64,000 nt of DNA from contig JAZNUB010000045.1 of NCBI GenBank assembly GCA_045592105.1, positions 1 through 64,000 on the forward strand, in the 5' to 3' direction. The notes below the pieces were generated by a model that was not told the origin of the DNA, made no database searches, and saw only the letters and a program-made list of their open reading frames with translations. Of this stretch, positions 49,524 through 58,300 are shown piece after piece (position 1 is the stretch's first letter; every line of letters begins with the position of its first letter). Position numbers and translations under genes: made by a program. The DNA comes from SIG636 sp045592105. Lineage in GTDB: Bacteria > Bacillota > Clostridia > Oscillospirales > CAG-382.

Positions 49524-50803
49524 TGGAAAGCGTTTATACCGTAACGGAGCTTACGGGCTTTATTAAAAGCTATATAGAGGCATCTCCGCAGTTAAGGGCG
49601 GTTAGCGTTAAGGGCGAGCTTTCGAACGTTTCCGCACCGTCGGGCAAGGGGCATATATTCTTTACGCTAAAGGACGATGCGGCGGTTCTTCGTGCCGTTA
49701 TGTTCAAAAGCCGCGCGGAGAAGCTAAGCTTTAAGCCCGAAAACGGTATGAAGGTGCAGTGCAGCGGGCGCATTTCGGTGTACCCCGCGGGCGGGCAGTA
49801 TCTTTTGTATGCCGATGCCATCAGCGTGGACGGAGAGGGCAGCCTTTTCGTTGCCTTGGAGCAGTTAAAGAAAAAGCTGGCGGCAGAGGGGCTTTTTGAT
49901 ACCGCAAGGAAAAAGCACCTGCCCAAGATACCTATGCACGTTGGCGTTATAACAAGCGCAACGGGCGCGGCTGTGCAGGACATTATTAACGTAGCGGCGC
50001 GCCGTTTCCCTGCGGCGGAGATAGTTTTGTACCCATCGCTTGTGCAGGGCGCAGGTGCGGGTAGCATGCTTGCATCGGGCATCAGATATTTTAACGAAAA
50101 GCATCCTGTGGATGTAATTATAATCGGCAGAGGCGGCGGCTCGATAGAGGAGCTGTGGGAGTTCAACGATGAACAGCTTGTGCGCGCAATAGCCGCGTGC
50201 AGGATACCCGTTGTATCAGCCGTTGGGCACGAAACGGATTTTACGCTTTGCGATTTTGCGGCGGATCTGCGTGCGCCAACGCCATCGGCGGCGGCGGAGA
50301 TAGTATTCCCCGACGTGGCGGATATACTGCGCCGTTTTGAAAACGCCGCAAACCGTATGACGGTGCTGCTTACACAGCGCATAGCGGCAGAACGGCGCGT
50401 GCTTGCCGCATTGGCGGCATCACCTGCGCTAAGGTCGCCCACGGCGGGCTTTGACGATAAGCGTATGCGCCTTGCGGATTTGGAGGCAAGGATGCAAAAC
50501 GCGGTAGGTGCGCGTGTTAATATAGGCGCGCAGGGGTTAAGCACGCTTGCCACGCGGCTAAACGGCGCCATCGAAGCAAGGCTGCGTTATACGCGGCTTG
50601 GCGTGGAATCGGCAAAGGAAAGGCTGTATCTTTTGGACCCCTTATCCGTGCTTAAGCGTGGGTATGCGGCTGTGTTTAGCGAGGACGGCGTGCCGATAAC
50701 GGGTGTAAACGCGCTTGACACCGATAAGCCGTTTACGTTGCGTATGTCTGACGGTACGGTTAAAGCAAGACCTGAGGAGGTTTTTTATGGAGAAAACGTT
50801 TGA
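49523..50803 (+). CDS. xseA: Exodeoxyribonuclease VII large subunit
   Basis: The catalytic subunit of ExoVII, which degrades single-stranded DNA from both ends. At 426 residues it has an N-terminal OB fold (VYTVTELTGFIKSYIEASPQ, SVKGELSNVSAPSGKGHIFF), then the nuclease core with GVITSATGAAVQDIINVAARR, IIIGRGGGSIEELWEFNDE and PVVSAVGHETDFTLCDFAAD. A helical tail follows. The 3' end overlaps xseB by 17 nt. Confidence 0.97.
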   Translation: MESVYTVTELTGFIKSYIEASPQLRAVSVKGELSNVSAPSGKGHIFFTLKDDAAVLRAVMFKSRAEKLSFKPENGMKVQCSGRISVYPAGGQYLLYADAISVDGEGSLFVALEQLKKKLAAEGLFDTARKKHLPKIPMHVGVITSATGAAVQDIINVAARRFPAAEIVLYPSLVQGAGAGSMLASGIRYFNEKHPVDVIIIGRGGGSIEELWEFNDEQLVRAIAACRIPVVSAVGHETDFTLCDFAADLRAPTPSAAAEIVFPDVADILRRFENAANRMTVLLTQRIAAERRVLAALAASPALRSPTAGFDDKRMRLADLEARMQNAVGARVNIGAQGLSTLATRLNGAIEARLRYTRLGVESAKERLYLLDPLSVLKRGYAAVFSEDGVPITGVNALDTDKPFTLRMSDGTVKARPEEVFYGENV

Positions 50804-50978
50804 AAGTGCGCTTGCAAGGCTTGAGGCTGTTGTAAGAGAGATAGAAAGCGGCAAAGCACCGCTTGACAAAACGCTTGAGCTGTTTGAGGAAGGGAAGGCG
50901 CTTGTGGATTACTGCGAGAAGGCGCTAAGCAATGCAGAGCAAAGGGTTATCAAGGTAAACAGCGAACAGCAACAATAA
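50787..50978 (+). CDS. xseB: Exodeoxyribonuclease VII small subunit
   Basis: A 63-residue helical subunit that binds XseA. It begins MEKTFESALARLEAVVREIE, followed by SGKAPLDKTLELFEEGKALV, the family signature. The ATG at 50787 follows GAGG within the xseA end; longer readings from 50715 only extend into xseA coding sequence. It is 26 bp before ispA. Confidence 0.95.
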   Translation: MEKTFESALARLEAVVREIESGKAPLDKTLELFEEGKALVDYCEKALSNAEQRVIKVNSEQQQ

Positions 50979-51004
50979 TACTTTTTTGAAGGAAGGCGTT
51001 TATT

Positions 51005-51922
51005 ATGCCGCAAACGGCAAAGGAACATAACGTTATTATAGAAGAGCTTAACAAGGTTGCGCTTCTTTTAGAGGAGGAGATGCACCGTATACTTGACAGG
51101 CGTGACGTTGACCGTGCGGGCTACGAGAGGCTAAAAGAGGCTATGGAATACTCGGTGTTTGCAGGCGGCAAACGCGTTCGCCCCTATTTGTGTGTGGAGT
51201 TCTGCCGCGCCTTCGGTGGTGACGAAAAGCAGGCGTTGCCCTATGCCGCCGCCGTGGAGTTTATGCATACGGCTTCTCTTATACACGACGATTTGCCTGC
51301 AATGGATAACGACGATTTTAGGCGCGGAAAGCCCTCTAACCACAAGCAGTTTGGTGAGTACACCGCAATTCTTGCGGGCGATGCGCTTATTATAGAAAGC
51401 TTTTCCGCGATCAGCGGAAACCGCTATTGCACGGCGGCACAAAACGCGCTGGCAACCGCGGTGCTTGCCGAATGTGCGGGTATGGACGGTATGTGCGGCG
51501 GGCAGGAGCTGGATTTGTATTGCGAGGGGCAAACGGTTAGCGTTTGGACTGTGGAGAAAACGCATCTTTTAAAGACTGCGGCAATGATGAAGGCATCGGC
51601 AAAGCTTGGCTGTATAGCCGCAGGCGCAAGCGAAAGCGAGATAGCGCAAGCGGGCAAGTTTGCAGAGGAGATAGGGCTTGCCTTTCAGATAATAGACGAT
51701 ATACTTGATGCAACGGGTGAAACGGATGCGCTTGGTAAAACCGTTGGCAAGGATGCGGCAAGCGGCAAAAATACATACGTAACACGTGCGGGCTTGGATT
51801 CTGCGCGGCTTACGGCGGAGGCGCTTACGGGCAGTGCAATAAGCAGGGCAGAGCGCATCAACAACAAAAGCGGCTATATGCTGTGCCGGCTTTGCAAATA
51901 TCTGCTTTGCCGCGAGTATTAA
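51005..51922 (+). CDS. ispA: Farnesyl diphosphate synthase (polyprenyl synthetase)
   Basis: Condenses isopentenyl diphosphate with allylic diphosphates in isoprenoid synthesis. At 305 residues, the first Asp-rich motif is HDDLPAMDNDDFRRGKPS (from Asp95) and the second QIIDDILDATGETDALGK. FAGGKRVRPYLCVEFC is the substrate-binding region. The C-terminal end differs from the usual KKR-like tail and reads CRLCKYLLCREY. It is followed by dxs, so two steps of the isoprenoid route are encoded together. Confidence 0.93.
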   Translation: MPQTAKEHNVIIEELNKVALLLEEEMHRILDRRDVDRAGYERLKEAMEYSVFAGGKRVRPYLCVEFCRAFGGDEKQALPYAAAVEFMHTASLIHDDLPAMDNDDFRRGKPSNHKQFGEYTAILAGDALIIESFSAISGNRYCTAAQNALATAVLAECAGMDGMCGGQELDLYCEGQTVSVWTVEKTHLLKTAAMMKASAKLGCIAAGASESEIAQAGKFAEEIGLAFQIIDDILDATGETDALGKTVGKDAASGKNTYVTRAGLDSARLTAEALTGSAISRAERINNKSGYMLCRLCKYLLCREY

Positions 51923-51970
51923 AGGAAGTAGAGAAAAGGCCTTTACAGGCTTTGGAAAGACGTTTTTATT

Positions 51971-53818
51971 ATGCTTGAAAATATAAAATCACCTGCCGAC
52001 CTAAAAAGCCTATCGGTAAAGGAATTGAATATTTTATCTGCGGAGATAAGGGAAAAGCTGTTGGAGGTTGTACCTAAAAACGGCGGGCATCTTGCATCTA
52101 ATCTCGGCGCGGTGGAGCTAACAGTTGCGCTTCATTCCGTGTTTAATTCCCCTAACGATAGGATTATTTGGGACGTGGGGCATCAAGCGTATGTTCACAA
52201 GATGCTTACGGGCAGAAACGGCAGGATAGATACCATCCGAACTTACGGCGGTCTTTCGGGCTTCCCGAAGCGCGAGGAAAGCGAGCATGACAGCTTTGGT
52301 GCAGGGCACGCAAGCACCTCTGTGTCTGCGGCGGTGGGGCTTGCCACGGCGGATGCGCTGGCGGGTAAAACCAATTATACCGTAGCCGTTGCGGGAGACG
52401 GAGCCTTTACGGGCGGTATGATATACGAGGCGCTTAACAATATAGCCGAGCAGAAGCTTAGGCTTATAGTTGTGCTTAACGATAACGATATGGCAATAGA
52501 CCATAATATCGGCGGTATAAACCGCTATATAAGCCGTTTAAGCACAAGCACGCGCTACCTTGGCTTAAAGTATCATATAAAAAAGTTTTTTGGGGCAATA
52601 CCGCTTGTGGGCAGGCCGCTTACGGTTATGTGCCGCGGTATAAAGAACTTTATAAAGCGTTTGGTATGGCGCGATAATATGTTTGAAAATCTGGGGCTTA
52701 ACTATTACGGCCCTGTAGACGGTTATAACATAAAAAGGATGCAGGGCGTTTTTAAGGACGCAATGCGCGATAAAAAAAGCAGTATAATCCACGTTCGCAC
52801 GGTAAAGGGCAAGGGCTATACCCCTGCGGAGCAACAGCCCGAAAAGTACCACGGCGTTCCGAAAGGCGGCGTTTTTAAGGCGGGCGGCGGCTTTTCCGAG
52901 GTGTTTGGCAATATAGTAAGCAAGCGCGCGGAGAAGGATGCGCGCCTGTGCGCGGTTACTGCTGCAATGTGTGAGGGTACGGGGCTTGGCGGCTTTAAGC
53001 AAAGCTTCCCTAACAGGTTTTTTGACGTTGGCATAGCAGAGGAGCACGCGCTAACCTTCTGCGCGGGGCTTTCTGCTGGTGGTATGCGCCCTGTGTTTGC
53101 GGTGTACTCCACCTTTGCACAGCGTTGCTATGACCAGCTTATACACGATGCGGCGCTTCAAAAGCTTCCGCTTGTTTTGGGGCTGGACCGTGCGGGCATC
53201 GTTGGCGAGGATGGGCCTACACATCACGGGCTTTTTGACGTTGGCTTTATGCTTCAGCTTCCGGGCAGTGCCTTGTACGCGCCTGAAAGCTACGAGGATA
53301 TGGAAAAAGCCTTTAGCGAGGCGTTTGAATACGATGGCGTGGCGGCTGTGCGCTATCCGCGCGGGGGCGAGCGTGAGTATGACCGCAGTATATATACCGA
53401 CCTTGGCGGTATGTCCTATGCGGATTTCGGTAGCGGCAAGGACGTGGCTATAATAACCTACGGCGTGCTTGCGTATAATTGTGTAGAAGCGGCAAGGCTG
53501 CTTGCAAAACAGGGCTTGGGCGTGCGCGTTATCCGCGTGCTTAAGCTGAAGCCCTTGGATAAAACAAAGCTTATTTCGTTAGCGGAAGGCTATAAAACGC
53601 TTTATCTTGCAGAGGAGGGCGTTAAAAACGGCGGCTTTGCGGAGCATATTGCCGCGCTTGCGGCAGAAAGCAACGCCATGCAGGGCGCGCGCGTGGTAAT
53701 CCGCGCGGTGGACGAGTGCTTTGTTGCACACGGCAATACGGAGCGCCTTTTTGAGGAATGTGGATTTACAGCGGCACAAATGGTGGCTGAGATAACGGGT
53801 AAAAGCTATGGAGCTTAA
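51971..53818 (+). CDS. dxs: 1-deoxy-D-xylulose-5-phosphate synthase
   Basis: Thiamine diphosphate enzyme that joins pyruvate and glyceraldehyde 3-phosphate, the first step of the MEP isoprenoid pathway. At 615 residues, motifs are VWDVGHQAYVHKMLTGR (read here as IWDVGHQ), AGDGAFTGGMIYEALNNI and LNDNDMAIDHNIGGI for ThDP and Mg binding, DVGIAEEHALTFCAGL and GEDGPTHHGLFDVGF. The stop lies within the tlyA start region (11-nt overlap). Its product is also a precursor for thiamine and pyridoxal. Confidence 0.97.
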   Translation: MLENIKSPADLKSLSVKELNILSAEIREKLLEVVPKNGGHLASNLGAVELTVALHSVFNSPNDRIIWDVGHQAYVHKMLTGRNGRIDTIRTYGGLSGFPKREESEHDSFGAGHASTSVSAAVGLATADALAGKTNYTVAVAGDGAFTGGMIYEALNNIAEQKLRLIVVLNDNDMAIDHNIGGINRYISRLSTSTRYLGLKYHIKKFFGAIPLVGRPLTVMCRGIKNFIKRLVWRDNMFENLGLNYYGPVDGYNIKRMQGVFKDAMRDKKSSIIHVRTVKGKGYTPAEQQPEKYHGVPKGGVFKAGGGFSEVFGNIVSKRAEKDARLCAVTAAMCEGTGLGGFKQSFPNRFFDVGIAEEHALTFCAGLSAGGMRPVFAVYSTFAQRCYDQLIHDAALQKLPLVLGLDRAGIVGEDGPTHHGLFDVGFMLQLPGSALYAPESYEDMEKAFSEAFEYDGVAAVRYPRGGEREYDRSIYTDLGGMSYADFGSGKDVAIITYGVLAYNCVEAARLLAKQGLGVRVIRVLKLKPLDKTKLISLAEGYKTLYLAEEGVKNGGFAEHIAALAAESNAMQGARVVIRAVDECFVAHGNTERLFEECGFTAAQMVAEITGKSYGA

Positions 53819-54548
53819 AAGGGCAGACGTTGTGCTGTGCACATCGGGCTTGGCTGAAAGCCGCACAAAGGCGCACGCGCTTATAAAAGAGGGCGTTGCG
53901 TTTGCGGACGGTAAGCTTATAGAAAAGCCTTCACAACTAATAGATACAAGCGCAAAGCTAACGCTTGCTTTGGATACCCCCGTGGACGTATCCCGCGCGG
54001 GGCAAAAGCTACGCGCCGCGCTGGAGACGTTTGGCACAGATGTTAGCGGCAAGATTTTTGCAGATATCGGCGCATCAACGGGCGGCTTTACGCAGTGCCT
54101 TTTGGATAACGGCGCTTTGCACGTGTTTGCGATAGACGTTGGGCGCGACCAGCTTCACAAAAGCCTTAGGGAAGACAGCCGCGTTACCGTAATGGAGGGT
54201 GTGAACGCACGCACGCTTACAAGAGAGGCGCTTGGCAAGGATATAGATGGTGCGGTGATGGACGTTTCTTTTATATCGCAAACGCTTATATATCCCGCAT
54301 TGGCGGGGCTTCTTAAAACGGGCGCACCGCTTATAACGCTTGTTAAGCCGCAGTTTGAGGTTGGGCGTGAAAATATAGGCAAAAACGGCATAGTAAAGGA
54401 CAAAAAGGGTACCTTGCAACAGCTTGTTATGCTTAAAATACGGCTTGCGGCAGAGGAAAACGGCTTTGAGCTTTTAAAAACGATAACCTCACCTATAAAG
54501 GGCAGTAAGGGTAATACGGAATATCTGGCGCTTTTAAAAAAGCAGTAA
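53808..54548 (+). CDS. tlyA: TlyA-family rRNA 2'-O-methyltransferase
   Basis: A 246-residue protein with an N-terminal S4 domain (KRADVVLCTSGLAESRTKAH, ALIKEGVAFADGKLIEKPS) and an FtsJ-like SAM domain (FADIGASTGGFTQCLLDNGA, HVFAIDVGRDQL, AVMDVSFISQT, TLVKPQFEVG). TlyA methylates ribose in 16S and 23S rRNA of mycobacteria; Firmicutes members are annotated the same way or as hemolysin A. It stands in the conserved dxs-tlyA-nadK-argR-recN order. Confidence 0.93.
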   Translation: MELKRADVVLCTSGLAESRTKAHALIKEGVAFADGKLIEKPSQLIDTSAKLTLALDTPVDVSRAGQKLRAALETFGTDVSGKIFADIGASTGGFTQCLLDNGALHVFAIDVGRDQLHKSLREDSRVTVMEGVNARTLTREALGKDIDGAVMDVSFISQTLIYPALAGLLKTGAPLITLVKPQFEVGRENIGKNGIVKDKKGTLQQLVMLKIRLAAEENGFELLKTITSPIKGSKGNTEYLALLKKQ

Positions 54549-54564
54549 ATTAGGGGTTGATATA

Positions 54565-55437
54565 TTGAACGTACAAAGGGTAGCTTTAATACCCAACATA
54601 ACCAAACCCGGTGCGCTACGCTGTGCTATCCGTGCGGCAAGCGTGCTTCGTGAGGTGGGGATAGAACCGCTGATAGACGAGGGCAAGCAGCCTACCTTTG
54701 CCGCATTGGGCGAGAGCATAAGCTGTATGCCGTTGGACGAGCTGTATAAGGTAAGCGATATAGTGATAGTGTTTGGCGGCGACGGCACGGTGCTTGGCGC
54801 GGCAAAGAAGGCGGCGGAAACGGGCGTGCCTATCCTTGGCGTAAACTTTGGGCACGTAGGCTATATTACGGAGCTTGAGGAAAGCGAGGTAGATATGCTT
54901 CGCCGTTTAAGCACGGGGGATTATTATATAGACGAGCGTATGATGCTGGACATAAGCGTTGGTAAAAACGGCAGAAGGCTGTTTTTCGCCCGCGCTTTTA
55001 ACGAGGCGGCAGTAACGCGCGGCATAGTGTCGCGCCTTGCGGATTTCACCGTTAGCTGTAACGGCAGCTTGGTAAACCGCTACCGTGCGGATGGGCTTAT
55101 CGTTGCAACGCCAACAGGCTCCACAGCGTATTCAATGGCGGCGGGCGGCCCTGTAATAGACCCATCGCTGGAGGTAATAAGCGTAACGCCGGTATGCTCC
55201 CATTCCTTGGATTCTGCGCGCACGCTTGTTTTCGGCCCGCAATCCGTGATAAAAATAACCGTTCCCTCCGCTAAATATGCAGAATCAATGGTAACGGTGG
55301 ACGGCAGAACTTTTTTCAGAATAAACGATGGCGATTTGGCTATAACGCTAACTCGCTCTGAAAGCAAAATAAAGCTTATAAGGTTTAAAAACAGCTCCTT
55401 CGGCAACACTCTTTATCAAAAGTTTGGCACCGGTTGA
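54565..55437 (+). CDS. nadK: NAD kinase
   Basis: Phosphorylates NAD to NADP. At 290 residues, the conserved VFGGDGTVLGAAK motif (GGDG) and the C-terminal GYITELEESEVD, NEAAVTRG and TPTGSTAYSMAAGGPVIDPS are visible. The start is TTG at 54565 behind AGGGG, 16 bp after tlyA. NADPH from this enzyme's product serves MurB, AroE and others in the window, a general link only. Confidence 0.95.
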   Translation: MNVQRVALIPNITKPGALRCAIRAASVLREVGIEPLIDEGKQPTFAALGESISCMPLDELYKVSDIVIVFGGDGTVLGAAKKAAETGVPILGVNFGHVGYITELEESEVDMLRRLSTGDYYIDERMMLDISVGKNGRRLFFARAFNEAAVTRGIVSRLADFTVSCNGSLVNRYRADGLIVATPTGSTAYSMAAGGPVIDPSLEVISVTPVCSHSLDSARTLVFGPQSVIKITVPSAKYAESMVTVDGRTFFRINDGDLAITLTRSESKIKLIRFKNSSFGNTLYQKFGTG

Positions 55438-55458
55438 GAGCAAAAAAAGGAGTATAAA

Positions 55459-55914
55459 ATGAAGAAATCTCAAAGACACGCCGCTATACTTGACCTTATA
55501 CAAAGGAAAAGCATACGCACGCAGGAAGAGCTTTTGGAGCATCTAAAAAAGATGGGATTCGATACAACGCAGGCAACCGTTTCCCGCGATATAAGAGATT
55601 TAAAGATAGTAAAAGCATCGGACGGTAACGGCGGCTACAAGTATTCCGCGGCACTTTCTATGGGGGATGGGGATTTTGCCTCCAAGCTGAAAACCATATT
55701 TACAGAGGCGGTTTACAGGGTGGACAGTGCCTGCAATATGGTGGTGCTTAAAACCTATGCGGGCATGGGTAGCGCGGCAGGTGCGGCTGTGGACTCTATG
55801 CAGATGGACGGCGTTGTTGGCACACTTGCTGGGGACGACACTATGTTTATAGTAGCGCGCTCGGTTGAGGCGGCAACGGAGATAAGCAAGCAGTTATCAC
55901 AGCTTTTAAAGTAA
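55459..55914 (+). CDS. argR: Arginine repressor ArgR
   Basis: A 151-residue hexameric, arginine-dependent regulator of arginine synthesis and catabolism. The N-terminal winged helix contains TQEELLEHLKKMGFDTTQAT and VSRDIRDLKIVKAS. The C-terminal arginine-binding and oligomerisation domain has GVVGTLAGDDTMFIVAR. It lies 21 bp after nadK with an AAAGGAG site and 15 bp before recN, its usual place in Firmicutes. No arg genes or clear ARG boxes are near. Confidence 0.96.
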   Translation: MKKSQRHAAILDLIQRKSIRTQEELLEHLKKMGFDTTQATVSRDIRDLKIVKASDGNGGYKYSAALSMGDGDFASKLKTIFTEAVYRVDSACNMVVLKTYAGMGSAAGAAVDSMQMDGVVGTLAGDDTMFIVARSVEAATEISKQLSQLLK

Positions 55915-55929
55915 GAGAGGGAAAGAAGT

Positions 55930-57606
55930 ATGCTGTCGTCACTACATATAGAAAACGTGGCGCTGATAAAAGAGAATACCTTGCTGTTTGGCGGCGGATT
56001 TACCGTGCTAACGGGTGAAACGGGCGCAGGCAAAAGCATTATATTAGACGCGCTTTCCTTGCTTTGCGGCGGCAGAAGCGATAAGGAGCTTATCCGCACA
56101 GGTGAAAGCTACGCTTTTGTAGAGGGCTGCTTTGACGGGCTGGACGATGAAATTGTGGAAAAGCTTTCTATGCTTGGCGTTACTCTTGACGAGGACGGCG
56201 TGCTGTTTTTAAGCCGCCGTGTATCGGCAGACGGTAGAAGCGTTGCACGCATAGGGGATAGGCAGGTTCCGTCCTCACGCCTTCGCGGTGTGGCGGAGCT
56301 GCTTTTGAACATCCACGGTCAGCAGGATACGCTGCTGCTGGCAGACAAGGCGCGCCATCTGCCGCTTATAGACAGCTATGCCAAAACAGAGCAGCTGTTA
56401 TCGGAATACAGCGGGCATTACGCGCGCTATACCGAGCTTGGAAAAGAGATAGAGGCGCAAAAGGCAAAGGCAGCGGATAGCGCCTTTCGCAAAGAGATGA
56501 TAGAGTATAAGCTTCAGTCGCTTAAAAAGGCAAAGCTTCGCCCCGATGAAGAGGAGGAGCTTTTGCAAAGCAGGAAGCGTTTGCGTGCGGCAGAGCGCAT
56601 CTGTGCAGGCGCAAGCGGCGCGTACAGCCTGCTTTACGAGGAGGACGGCTCGGCAGGGGAGCGCGTTTACGATGCAATCTCCGCGCTTTCGCCCCTGAAG
56701 GATGCATTGCCCGAAGCGGCACAGCTTTTGGAAAGGCTTGAGAGCATTAAATGTGAGATAGACGATATTGCCGATACCTTAAAGGAGTTTGCTCAAACGG
56801 ATGCAAACACCGCGGCTATAGAGCTTGACGAGGTTGAAACAAGGCTTGAGCTTATAGCGGAGCTAAAGCGCCGTTTTGCAACGGATTATGCGGGCTTGCT
56901 TTCCGCGCGGGACGGTTTGCTTGCGGAGCTTGAGCAGATAGAAGGCAGTACCGAGTATATAGAGGAGCTTACGGAGGAAAGAAAGCAGTGCGAGCAGGAG
57001 ATGCTTGCTGTTGGCAAGCGGCTTTCTGCCCAAAGGCGCAGTGCGGCGTTGGGGCTTGAGGAAAGAGTTAAGGAGTGCTTGGCACAGCTTGATATGCCCT
57101 CGGTAGGCTTTAAGGTTATGTTCACCGCAATACCGCCGCGGGCGGACGGTTGTGACGAGGCGGAGCTGCTTATTGCACCCAACGCGGGTGAGGAGCCGAA
57201 GCCGCTATCAAAAATCGCATCGGGCGGTGAGCTGGCGCGTATTATGTTGGCGTTTAAAAGCGCGCTGGCGGAAACAGAAAAAACACCTGTTATGGTGTTT
57301 GACGAGATAGATACGGGTATATCTGGCAAGACCGCGCAGAAAACGGGGCTTGCGCTTAAACGCCTTTCCGCGCGTGAGGGTACGCAGGTGCTTTGCGTAA
57401 CCCACTCTGCACAGATAGCGGCACTTGCCGATACGCATTTGCTTGTTAGCAAGCGTGAGGACGCGGGGCGTACAAAAAGCCTTGTGCGCGCGCTTGACAG
57501 CGACGGACGTGTTGAGGAGATAGCGCGTATTATAGGCGGCATAAACGTTGGCGAAGCAACGCTTAACGCCGCAAGAGAGCTTATTAGTGAGGCGGCTATG
57601 CTATGA
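55930..57606 (+). CDS. recN: DNA repair protein RecN
   Basis: SMC-like ATPase for double-strand break repair. At 558 residues, Walker A is TGETGAGKSIILDAL (residues 28-42), a coiled coil covers about 150-350, and the C-terminal half has the signature IASGGELARIMLAFKSAL and Walker B PVMVFDEIDTGISG. It follows argR by 15 bp and overlaps the VanZ-like gene by 4 nt. Confidence 0.97.
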   Translation: MLSSLHIENVALIKENTLLFGGGFTVLTGETGAGKSIILDALSLLCGGRSDKELIRTGESYAFVEGCFDGLDDEIVEKLSMLGVTLDEDGVLFLSRRVSADGRSVARIGDRQVPSSRLRGVAELLLNIHGQQDTLLLADKARHLPLIDSYAKTEQLLSEYSGHYARYTELGKEIEAQKAKAADSAFRKEMIEYKLQSLKKAKLRPDEEEELLQSRKRLRAAERICAGASGAYSLLYEEDGSAGERVYDAISALSPLKDALPEAAQLLERLESIKCEIDDIADTLKEFAQTDANTAAIELDEVETRLELIAELKRRFATDYAGLLSARDGLLAELEQIEGSTEYIEELTEERKQCEQEMLAVGKRLSAQRRSAALGLEERVKECLAQLDMPSVGFKVMFTAIPPRADGCDEAELLIAPNAGEEPKPLSKIASGGELARIMLAFKSALAETEKTPVMVFDEIDTGISGKTAQKTGLALKRLSAREGTQVLCVTHSAQIAALADTHLLVSKREDAGRTKSLVRALDSDGRVEEIARIIGGINVGEATLNAARELISEAAML

Positions 57607-58061
57607 CGCTACGCAAGAAAAAAACAATAAAGATTTGCCTTGCCGTATTAGGCTTAGCTGTTTGGTTGCGGTTTATATTTAGAAATTCGCTTAAAAACAG
57701 CGTACAGTCTGCCAACCAAAGCGAGGCGGCAGAAGGCTTTTTGCGCCGCATATTAAGCTCGTTAGGCTTTAGCGGCAACGCGGAGGCAGTTGCAGAAATA
57801 GCCGTAAGAAAGGCGGCGCATATATTTGAGTTTTTCGTTTTGTTTTTGCTGTTGGCGGCGCTTTTTGCCCTGCTTATCAAAAGCATAAACGTAACGGTGA
57901 TATGCTCTTCGGCTTTGGCGTTCGGTTTCGCTTGCATAGACGAGTGCTTGCAGATTATTTCGCACCGCGGCGCATCAGTACGGGACGTGCTTATTGATTC
58001 GGTAGGTATAGCCATAGGCGCATTGCTTTATGTTTTCGTGCGTAAAAAACGAAATAGATAG
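57603..58061 (+). CDS. VanZ-like membrane protein
   Basis: A 152-residue protein with about four membrane helices (for example CLAVLGLAVWLRFIFRNSLK, FEFFVLFLLLAALFALLI and VTVICSSALAFGFACIDECL). The motif FACIDECLQIISHRGASVRD with VLIDSVG is the VanZ signature (DExxQ, R..D). VanZ confers low-level teicoplanin resistance in enterococci, but stand-alone relatives are widespread and their role is unknown. It overlaps recN by 4 nt and is the last gene before the convergent repeat region. Confidence 0.88.
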   Translation: MTLRKKKTIKICLAVLGLAVWLRFIFRNSLKNSVQSANQSEAAEGFLRRILSSLGFSGNAEAVAEIAVRKAAHIFEFFVLFLLLAALFALLIKSINVTVICSSALAFGFACIDECLQIISHRGASVRDVLIDSVGIAIGALLYVFVRKKRNR

Positions 58062-58065
58062 AATT

Positions 58066-58103
58066 ATGGGCTGTATCAAATCATTCGATTTGATACAGCC
58101 CAT
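58066..58103. repeat. Perfect 17-bp hairpin, family GGGCTGTATCAAATC
   Basis: Arms 58066-58082 and 58087-58103 (ATGGGCTGTATCAAATC and complement) around ATTC. The stem is nearly that of 255-290 and 15245-15280. It lies 5 bp after the VanZ-like stop and flanks repeat copy 2. It may end transcription between the convergent operons, although the downstream T-run is short. Confidence 0.75.
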
Positions 58104-58213
58104 TTGCTTGGGGATAGGAAAAAATGGTTGGAACGGGCGAACTGAACTGAAGCTGTACCGATAGTACTGCAAAGTGAAGTTCGTTCGTAGCAAGAAAATA
58201 TATTATAAAAGGC
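58104..58213 (-). repeat. Composite palindromic repeat, copy 2
   Basis: Reverse complement of the element at 142-253: GGGGATAGGAAAAAATGG, then the palindromic core with GCTGTACCGATAGTACTGC, then AGTTCGTTCGTAGCAAGAAA and TATATTATAAAAGGC. It is about 90% identical to copy 1 by eye and flanked by hairpins at 58066-58103 and 58212-58239. Confidence 0.8.
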
Positions 58214-58239
58214 TAATCGTGGCTTTCGCCACGATTAGC
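58212..58239. repeat. Perfect 12-bp hairpin flanking repeat copy 2
   Basis: GCTAATCGTGGC (58212-58223) pairs with GCCACGATTAGC (58228-58239) around TTTC. It differs in sequence from the other flanking hairpins but occupies the equivalent position. Confidence 0.75.
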
Positions 58240-58300
58240 TTCCATTATGTAATATATATTTTTCCTTGCGATCCAGCCGGTTTTTACAGCCTCATTTGAT